Made by a program: the position numbers and the translations under genes
The notes under the pieces: model-generated
Told to the model about the DNA's origin: nothing
Database searches by the model: none
What the model saw: only the letters and a program-made list of their open reading frames with translations
Source of the DNA: Actinomycetota bacterium
GTDB lineage: Bacteria > Actinomycetota > Acidimicrobiia > Acidimicrobiales > AC-14
DNA: 35,733 nucleotides
Direction of reading: 5' to 3'
NCBI GenBank assembly: GCA_005888325.1
Contig: VAWU01000030.1
Location: 42,842 to 78,574, forward strand
In this document: positions 30,260 through 35,733 of the stretch, piece after piece
Position numbering within the stretch: position 1 is the stretch's first letter
Layout of the letters: each line of letters begins with the position of its first letter

Positions 30260-32851
30260 TCAGCGGAGCCAGCCGACGACATCGACGATGACATGGCTGG
30301 AACCGGTCAAGTTGAAGATGCTGACTCGCCCGTTGGCTCCGAGAGGAGTCATGACGAGGTTGGGCACGGTCTGACCAGCAAGGAAGTTCAGGTTCGATGC
30401 CAGCGGCGTCGGTGTCCCTGTCGGATACACCGTGAGGTAGCCCCCTGCAGTTGGTTGCGTCACGGTGACGTTGGCGACCACGGCCCTGGCATCAACCGGC
30501 ACGCCCGCGACACCACCGACGCCCAGGTCAAGGCTGGCTCCGCTGCCGAGCGCCACCCCCTCCCTCGTGTCGAGTATCCGGGTGGGGACCATCGTGGTCA
30601 ATCGCGTGCCGTCACCGGTCCCGTCCGTGCCGTACCAGCCCACGATGTCCACCACGAGATCGGTAACCCCTTGCGAGTTGAAGAAACCGACGAACCCGTC
30701 CGCGGCCACCTTGGTGACCACCAGGTTGGCCACGGTCTGGCCCGGCCCGAAGTTGAGATTGGACGCGAGCGGAGGCGGCGTGTCGCCCGGCCATACGGTG
30801 AGGTAACCCGGTGAGGTGGGCTGGGTCACGGTGACGTTCATGGCCACCGCCGTCACGCCGGTCGTGGGTAAGGATCCTGCGCCTGTGATGCTCAGGTCGC
30901 CGGTCTCACCGGGTCCGAGCGGGCCGGCAGGATCGTCGCGCGTGTCGAGGACGCGGAACGGCGCAACGGGATGGAAGCCGCTTCCTCGCGCGGCGAAAGC
31001 ATCGCCGTACCAGCCGACCATGTCGACCACGAGATGCACGGTACCGAGGTGGTTGTAGATGCTGAGGCGACCGCTGGGATCGACCTTCACCGTCACGAGG
31101 TTGGCCACGGTCTGACCCGCGACGAAGTTCACGTTCGAGGCGGTCGGACGCGCCGCGTCTCCGGGGTACACGGTGAGGAAGCTGGCCGAACTCGGCTCGG
31201 TCACCGTCACGTTGATCACCGCCGCCGAGAGGTGGCGAGGCCATCCAATGACACCCGGGCCACCGGCAACGAGGTCGAGCGTCTGGTCCTCTCCCAAGGG
31301 CGCGCCCGAGCGGGTGTCGAGGAGCCGGAAGGGTGGCATGGGATGGTAGAGACCGGCGACGTCGTCCACCGCGAGCAGACCGGTCCCCATCCCGATACAG
31401 CCCCTTGCGTCGTTGACGATCACGGGACGTGCACCGATCGACGCGGCGGGATCCACCGACGCGTGCACGAGAAGGCCTGTGTCGCTCTGGCTCACGATTG
31501 GGCCCACCTGAACGCCGGGGCCGAGCGCCACGCTCGTCACCGGACCGAAGCCCTCGCCCGAGATCCTGACGTCGACGCTCGCAGTCCCCGGCGGCAGCGT
31601 GGGCGGATCCACCGCGTTGACGCGGGGGAAGTCGCCGACGGGGCGAAAGAAGACGTCCCAAGACTGGTTTGTGTCGCCGGGCACGAGGTTGTAGGCCGAT
31701 GACGTGAAGACGAGGGCACGGCCATCCGCGCTGATCGTCGGTTGGTCGACGTAGCCGTTGGCGAGCTGCGAGTTTCGGGCGATCACCCACACCGACCCGG
31801 TCTCCAGATCCTTGACGACCGCGTCCTGAAGGGTGGCGTTGACGACAGGGACGTAGGCGACGAAGCGGCCGTCATCGGTCATCGACGACCCGGACCCCGA
31901 CGCGGAACCGACGATGATGGACGTGCCGGTCGAACGGTCGGCGCGAACGAGGTCCCGAATCGTGGATCCCCTGAACAGCAGGTACCTTCCGTCCGCACTG
32001 ATGCCTTCGGCAAACGTGCCCCACGCGGTCCCCGGAACGACGCTGGTGGTGCCCAGCAGGAGATCACGGACGAACAGCCCTCCGTTTGGCGTGGTCGTCC
32101 CCGCGACCAGGTTGGTGGCGCGCGAGGTGAACACGACGTAGCGGCCGTTGGCGGAGAACCGGCCGAACCAGCTGTAGCCGTTACCTGGGATGCCCTCCGG
32201 GGTCGCGCTCACGAGCGTGGTCGTCCCCGTCCGTCGATCGCGCAGGAAGACGTCGGAGCCGCCATTCGTGTCGCCCGGAGCGAGGTTGTCGGCCAAAGAT
32301 GTGAAGGTCACGTAGCGACCGTCCAGGCTCACCGCCGGCAGCTTGCTTTCCCCGTTCCCCTGGATTCCCCCCGTGCCCACGCTCACCCGGGTGGTGTTTC
32401 CGGTTACCGTGTTGTGGACGAAGATGTCAACGACTCCGTTGGTGTCGCCCGGGACCACGTCTGTGGCCGACGTCGCGAACGCCACGATGCTGCCGTCGCC
32501 ATCGAGGGCAGGGTTGTCGTAGAGGGAGGCGCCAACCGGCGAGCCGTCGGAGCGGACGTCGACTCGCTCGATCGCGCCGGACGCGACATCACGCGACAAC
32601 AGCGCAAAGCCATTGGACCGGTACGCGAGATGGCTGAAGTCGTGGCTGGCGAAAACCTGAAATGCGCCCCCCGGCAGCTCCGTGCCGTCAGGAGCCAGGT
32701 CGATACGGCTGAGGCCACACACCGGCGGCGGAGATGATGCCAGCGTGGCGGCGACAGCGCCGTCGACAGTGGAGGCAGGAGTCATCGCAGTGAGGTGGAG
32801 GAGCAGACCCGCTGCCGCGACGACCGACCGACGACCGCGAACAATGATCAT
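30260..32851 (-). CDS. large exported surface protein: propeller-like repeats, IPT/TIG domain and three C-terminal SNLNF repeats
   Basis: 863 residues from ATG 32851 (AGGGGGG 11 bases upstream). A signal peptide ends about residue 35. Residues 60-430 hold six or so TolB/PD40-like blades with recurring DGRYVTFTS, NLVPGDTN and DVFxRD elements. Residues 435-500 resemble an IPT/TIG domain (VNAVDPPTLPPGTASVDVRI, GEGFGPVTSV). Residues 496-863 are three copies of a 115-125 residue module with FRLLDTRSG, NVTVTQPT, LTVYPGD, SNLNF, GQTVANLV and VDxVGWY. The module is common on exported proteins of Acidimicrobiia and other Actinobacteria and probably mediates surface attachment or binding. No catalytic site and no LPXTG are seen. 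Confidence 0.88.
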   Translation of the reverse strand: MIIVRGRRSVVAAAGLLLHLTAMTPASTVDGAVAATLASSPPPVCGLSRIDLAPDGTELPGGAFQVFASHDFSHLAYRSNGFALLSRDVASGAIERVDVRSDGSPVGASLYDNPALDGDGSIVAFATSATDVVPGDTNGVVDIFVHNTVTGNTTRVSVGTGGIQGNGESKLPAVSLDGRYVTFTSLADNLAPGDTNGGSDVFLRDRRTGTTTLVSATPEGIPGNGYSWFGRFSANGRYVVFTSRATNLVAGTTTPNGGLFVRDLLLGTTSVVPGTAWGTFAEGISADGRYLLFRGSTIRDLVRADRSTGTSIIVGSASGSGSSMTDDGRFVAYVPVVNATLQDAVVKDLETGSVWVIARNSQLANGYVDQPTISADGRALVFTSSAYNLVPGDTNQSWDVFFRPVGDFPRVNAVDPPTLPPGTASVDVRISGEGFGPVTSVALGPGVQVGPIVSQSDTGLLVHASVDPAASIGARPVIVNDARGCIGMGTGLLAVDDVAGLYHPMPPFRLLDTRSGAPLGEDQTLDLVAGGPGVIGWPRHLSAAVINVTVTEPSSASFLTVYPGDAARPTASNVNFVAGQTVANLVTVKVDPSGRLSIYNHLGTVHLVVDMVGWYGDAFAARGSGFHPVAPFRVLDTRDDPAGPLGPGETGDLSITGAGSLPTTGVTAVAMNVTVTQPTSPGYLTVWPGDTPPPLASNLNFGPGQTVANLVVTKVAADGFVGFFNSQGVTDLVVDIVGWYGTDGTGDGTRLTTMVPTRILDTREGVALGSGASLDLGVGGVAGVPVDARAVVANVTVTQPTAGGYLTVYPTGTPTPLASNLNFLAGQTVPNLVMTPLGANGRVSIFNLTGSSHVIVDVVGWLR
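30263..31366 (-). repeat. three tandem protein-level repeats of the SNLNF / GQTVANLV module
   Basis: Repeat 1 is residues 496-623 (31366-30983), repeat 2 is 624-749 (30982-30605), repeat 3 is 750-863 (30604-30263) of the surface protein. Each starts with an (R)(L/V/I)LDTR motif and ends with VDxVGW. DNA identity is partial, so the duplications are old. Confidence 0.8.
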
Positions 32852-33151
32852 CGGGACGATCACCCCCCTGCAACACCCAGAGTGTAGAGCGTTGCCGTGG
32901 GCTGACGCCTTGTCGCCGCGCTTGTCAGAGCGCCTTCGGCCCGAGAGCGGTTGTTGTGTGAGCCCGAGGACGCGCCCCCTTTTACCCGGCAGCTCCGATC
33001 GGCACGGCGACGCGGCGCTTGCTTGTCTCCGATAAGGCGCCGTGTCGACTAGCGCGGAGCGGCTGCAGTCGGGAGGAATCTCGCCTTCGTGACGGTCGCA
33101 CTTGCGCCGGAGGACCGATGAGTCTTGACGGGGGCGGGCGTCTGATCGGGT
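32852..33151. other. 300-base intergenic region without a supported gene
   Basis: It separates the leader of the surface-protein gene (minus strand) from the SMP-30-like gene (plus strand). No reading frame with a plausible ribosome-binding site and codon pattern is seen. A TTGACG at 33124-33129 lies 22 bases before the SMP-30 ATG but no good -10 follows it. Confidence 0.5.
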
Positions 33152-33946
33152 ATGGCTGAGGTGTTCGCGACCGGAGTTCAGATGGGCGAGTCCCCGCGGT
33201 GGCACGACGGCCGGTTCTGGATGTGCGATTGGATGGCCGGTGAGGTGCTGGTATTCGACACCGACGGGAGCTGCGACGTTGTGGCGCGGGTGGAGGGGAT
33301 GCCGTTCTCGATCGACTGGCTCCCCGACGGTCGGCTCGTCGTTACCACCCCGCGAGGGTTGGTGGCAGGGCCGGACCTTGAGCCGTATGGCGCGAGCGGG
33401 CAGCCCTTCAACGAGATCGTGGTGGATGTCGCTGGCCGGGCGTGGGTGAACATGCCCGGCTCGATGCCGTGGGAGGAGCCCAAGCCGGGAATCCTGACCG
33501 TCGTGCTGCCCGACGGGAGCAGCCGCCAGGTCGCCGACGACGTGTGGTTCCCCAACGGGATGGTCGTTCTTGGCGAGGACACGCTGGTGCTCGCCGAGTC
33601 GCACGCGGACCGGCTGACCGCTTGGACCATCACGGACTCGGGTGAGCTGGTGGACCGGCGTGTTTGGGCCGACCTCGGACCGGGTTCGGCTCCGGACGGC
33701 ATTTGCGCCGACGCCGAAGGGGCGATCTGGTACGCGAGCGTTCCCGGACAGCGCTGCACCCGAGTCGCCGAAGGCGGCAAGGCTCTCCACACCGTGATGG
33801 CCGACCGCGGCTGCTTCTCGTGCATGCTCGGCGGCGACGACGGCCGCACGCTGCACATCGTCGCCAACCGCTACGACGATGGCGCCGCCTCGGACGGCGT
33901 CGTCCTAGTCCACCCGGTCGCCGTACCGCATGCCGGGCGACCCTGA
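33152..33946 (+). CDS. SMP-30/gluconolactonase/LRE family protein
   Basis: A 264-residue six-bladed propeller of the SMP-30/gluconolactonase family. The metal-site Glu13 in GESPRWHDGRFW is at the expected place; WFPNGMVV (Asn ligand) and SAPDGICADAEGAIW (Asp ligand/catalytic) are also conserved, as is MPFSIDWLPDGRLVV. It likely hydrolyses a sugar or other lactone using a divalent cation, in the cytoplasm (no signal peptide). It is the last intact gene of the accessory block, on the plus strand, with no obvious partner. Confidence 0.88.
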   Translation: MAEVFATGVQMGESPRWHDGRFWMCDWMAGEVLVFDTDGSCDVVARVEGMPFSIDWLPDGRLVVTTPRGLVAGPDLEPYGASGQPFNEIVVDVAGRAWVNMPGSMPWEEPKPGILTVVLPDGSSRQVADDVWFPNGMVVLGEDTLVLAESHADRLTAWTITDSGELVDRRVWADLGPGSAPDGICADAEGAIWYASVPGQRCTRVAEGGKALHTVMADRGCFSCMLGGDDGRTLHIVANRYDDGAASDGVVLVHPVAVPHAGRP

Positions 33947-34020
33947 GAATGCTCGGTCAGCGGCCAGATGCCACACATCGCCCGCCGGCTCGGCGTCGGC
34001 GTCCGCCGACACAAATTGCG

Positions 34021-34170
34021 GAGTGGAGTTCGGCAGCTGACATCCGCGACCGAGTAGCGGCCGGAACCATCTCGGTCTCCTACCGCCTCTGGTGGAGACC
34101 AAAGGTCAAGGTCGGAGGCGTGTACCGAAGCGGTTCCGTTTCCTCTACCGCGTGGAGTTCCACGTCGTGA
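34021..34170 (+). pseudogene. fragment resembling an ASCH-domain protein
   Basis: An open stretch without a good start codon encodes AADIRDRVAAGTISVSYRLW followed by WRPKVKVGGVYRSGSV, then loses similarity and stops. The order (helix)-G-x-(I/V)-(S/T)-(F/Y)-R-x-W-x-(R/S)-P-x-VKVGGxY is that of small ASCH-domain proteins. The C-terminal half of the domain is absent or out of frame, so this is probably a remnant. It lies in the 359-base gap between the SMP-30 gene and the xylanase, next to the tRNA-Gly remnant. Confidence 0.35.
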
Positions 34171-34206
34171 GGCATAGGAGAACAACCGCAGGTGACCCCG
34201 ATCGCC

Positions 34207-34240
34207 GGGTCGCACGTTTCGAATCCTGTCGTCCGCTCCA
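34207..34240 (+). repeat. decayed copy of the 3' end of tRNA-Gly (possible attachment-site relic)
   Basis: The last 23 bases (34218-34240) match the T-loop to CCA end of tRNA-Gly(GCC) at 22994-23016 with one mismatch, including a 13-base perfect block ending in CCA. The upstream GGGTCGC also matches. The T-stem no longer pairs and no 5' half is present, so it is not a working tRNA. Same orientation as the intact gene, 11.2 kb away. Confidence 0.6.
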
Positions 34241-34305
34241 AGCGCGGTGACCGACGAACGCCGTTTGGCGTCGGATCCCCGTGTGAACGCGGCGGGGAGG
34301 CGAGA

Positions 34306-35316
34306 TCACCCCTTGGCGAGCTCGTCATGGAGTGCGTACGCGGCGGGTTTGGGAACCAGGTTCGCGTCGAAAGGCAGCGCTTCGCCGAATGGCGGGAAGG
34401 TGGATGGGATCCATGAGTAGCGGTCGGTGAACCCCCAGGTAACGTACGTGTGGCAATTGGGTGCGGCGAGACAGCTGGCCAGCGACGCCCGGTACACGCG
34501 GGCCTGCGCCAGCAGCGCGGCATGGTCGAATGGTGGCGCCAACCAGACGTCGTGCTCTGTGATCGCGACGTCGAGTCCCAGCCGGCTGAACTCGGCCATC
34601 TTGCGGGCGAGGTCGGGCGCAGAGAAGAGGGCGGGGAGCGTGTGCAGCTGTAACCCGACCCCGTTGATCGGCAAATGTGAAGCCACGAGATCCCGCGACG
34701 AGTCGCTTCACGGCTGTGGCCTTGGGGCCTGGATTCTCGATGAGATAGTCGTTGTAGAAGAGCTTGGCGCTCGGATCGGCCTCATGCGCGAAACGAAACG
34801 CGAGCGCGATGTAGTCAGGACCGATCCCGTCGAGCCACACGTTGTGGCGAAGGCCGCCCCCGTCATCCACCGCTTCGTTGACCACGTCCCATTGAGAGAC
34901 GCGCCCTCGGTAGCGACCGACGACGGTGGCGATGTGATCGCGCAGGATGGCGATCAGGCGCTCCCGGCCGAAGTGTCCGCGCAACAGCCAGTCGGGGTTC
35001 TGGCTGTACCACGCGAGCGTGTGACCGTGGACCACCATGTGGTGGCGCCGGGCAAAGGCGACGATGATGTCCGCGGCGCGGAAGTCATACATGTCAGGCT
35101 GTGGGTGCACGACCGCCCACTTCAGCTCGTTCTCCGGCGTCAAGGCGTTGTACTGATGACCGAGCACATCGGAGAAGTCGTCATCCTGCTGGAGCGCAGT
35201 CGCTCGCACCGCGGTCCCGAATGCCAGCCCGTGGCGCGCGGCCAAGCGGCGGAGAGGCGCGCCAGAGATCCCAGCCCCACCGCTATCAAACACAGGATGG
35301 AAGCACGCCATCTCAT
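34306..35316 (-). pseudogene. GH10 endo-1,4-beta-xylanase, frameshifted
   Basis: Glycoside hydrolase family 10 barrel in two frames. From about 35260 down to 34690: LRRLAARHGLAFGTAV, LTPENELKWAVV, HGHTLAWYSQNPDWL and the acid/base Glu in WDVVNEAVDD. From about 34690 to 34306: SHLPINGVGLQLHT, the nucleophile Glu in VAITEHDVWL, and WGFTDRYSWIP. The frames join if one base is removed near 34690 (KRLVAG then LVASHLPINGVG). A second shift is suspected near 35260, because ATG 35316 in another frame gives a good signal peptide (MRWRASILCLIAVGLGSLAR), while the enzyme frame itself starts at ATG 35311 without one. All catalytic parts remain, so sequencing error is possible. Confidence 0.75.
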
Positions 35317-35422
35317 CGCGCGAGCGCGAGGTGATCGGCCCGTCGCCGCCATCGCATGGCCCAATCGTTCCACATCGCGGAGTCCGGAGCGCCCGAGCAC
35401 TGGCAGCTATGGCGCGAGACCC

Positions 35423-35733
35423 CTAGCGTTCGAGGGCAAGCATCGCAGCGGTCGCAGCGAGCTTGTGATCCTTCTGCCAGGGAGGCCCGAGGGCTTTCCC
35501 TGCGGCGTCGAGCGCATGACCGATGTGGGTGCTGTTCGGTTCCGCGACTGAACATGCGAGTCCGACCCCTGTCGCGGCATCGAGGACCGCCTGCTCGAAC
35601 AGCGCGCCTTCGGCGGCATGGAGCAACGCGTGCGACGACAAGATCCGTTCAAGATCGTTGGGGAGGTTTCGGACGCGAGCCACGACACCAACGCCGGTGA
35701 CGCCGAACTCTTTGACGGCTGACTTGGTCGCTG
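35423..35733 (-). CDS. protein of unknown function (5' end outside window)
   Basis: C-terminal 102 residues of a gene entering from the right edge: ...VKEFGVTGVGVVARVRNLPNDL then LERILSSHALLHAAEGALFEQA, GLACSVAEPNSTHIG and a final helix ending KLAATAAMLALER. The frame is open to the edge, with an internal GTG at 35683. The even hydrophobicity and GC-rich third positions support real coding. I do not recognise the family. It lies 106 bases upstream of the xylanase on the same strand. Confidence 0.65.
   Translation of the reverse strand, partial: ATKSAVKEFGVTGVGVVARVRNLPNDLERILSSHALLHAAEGALFEQAVLDAATGVGLACSVAEPNSTHIGHALDAAGKALGPPWQKDHKLAATAAMLALER

Noticed and set aside
30263-31366. CRISPR-like or nucleotide satellite repeats in the surface-protein gene
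   Set aside because: The repeats are about 350 bases long, coding and diverged; there are no short identical repeats with unique spacers anywhere in the window.
34207-34240. A second functional tRNA gene
   Set aside because: Only the T-loop to CCA part is present and its T-stem does not pair; no D or anticodon arm is found upstream.

Overview
The window is GC-rich (roughly 70 percent by eye), with GTG starts, 4-base stop/start overlaps and a gene set typical of Actinobacteria: two F420-type LLM oxidoreductases, a wax-ester-synthase/DGAT-family acyltransferase, an AdnAB-type helicase-nuclease pair, oligoribonuclease, dUTPase, and a surface protein with the SNLNF-GQTVANLV repeat common in Acidimicrobiia. 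An uncultured Acidimicrobiia-like actinobacterium is my best guess; no rRNA is present to settle it.

Left part (1-22924) looks like ordinary chromosome. It holds a truncated SirB1/transglutaminase-like gene, a membrane-anchored small protein, a patatin-like phospholipase, an F420 oxidoreductase divergent from an alpha/beta hydrolase, a channel-like membrane protein, a frameshifted glycerophosphodiesterase, a HAD hydrolase, a disrupted amidase, a P-loop kinase, an AidB-like acyl-CoA dehydrogenase, a second F420 oxidoreductase with a cupredoxin-fold lipoprotein, an aldo/keto reductase overlapping an orphan NuoF-like gene, adnB/adnA-like genes, a second glycerophosphodiesterase, orn, dut and a WS/DGAT acyltransferase. 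It ends with an intact tRNA-Gly(GCC) at 22941-23016.

The right part (23017 to about 34240) is an accessory block. Its left edge is the tRNA-Gly gene and its right edge is a decayed direct copy of the tRNA 3' end (34207-34240). Its core is an ECF sigma factor gene overlapping a gene for a membrane-anchored Rieske iron-sulfur protein, which has an extra N-terminal cytoplasmic region in the position of an anti-sigma domain. Around it lie exported proteins: a secreted-repeat lipoprotein, a type 1 copper lipoprotein, a YVTN beta-propeller lipoprotein, a four-helix membrane protein, a DUF5519-like protein, small proteins and an alpha/beta hydrolase. A motif GTAACC-N7/8-TA(T/C) recurs upstream of at least six of these genes, including the sigma gene itself. 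I read this as a candidate redox-sensing sigma/Rieske regulatory system controlling an extracytoplasmic electron-transfer set; that function is inference. A large repeat-containing surface protein and an SMP-30-like lactonase complete the block.

Beyond the block there is a GH10 xylanase gene broken by at least one frameshift, and a partial gene of unknown function at the right edge. Three genes in the window (glycerophosphodiesterase, amidase, xylanase) carry frame breaks, so either local decay or assembly errors should be considered.
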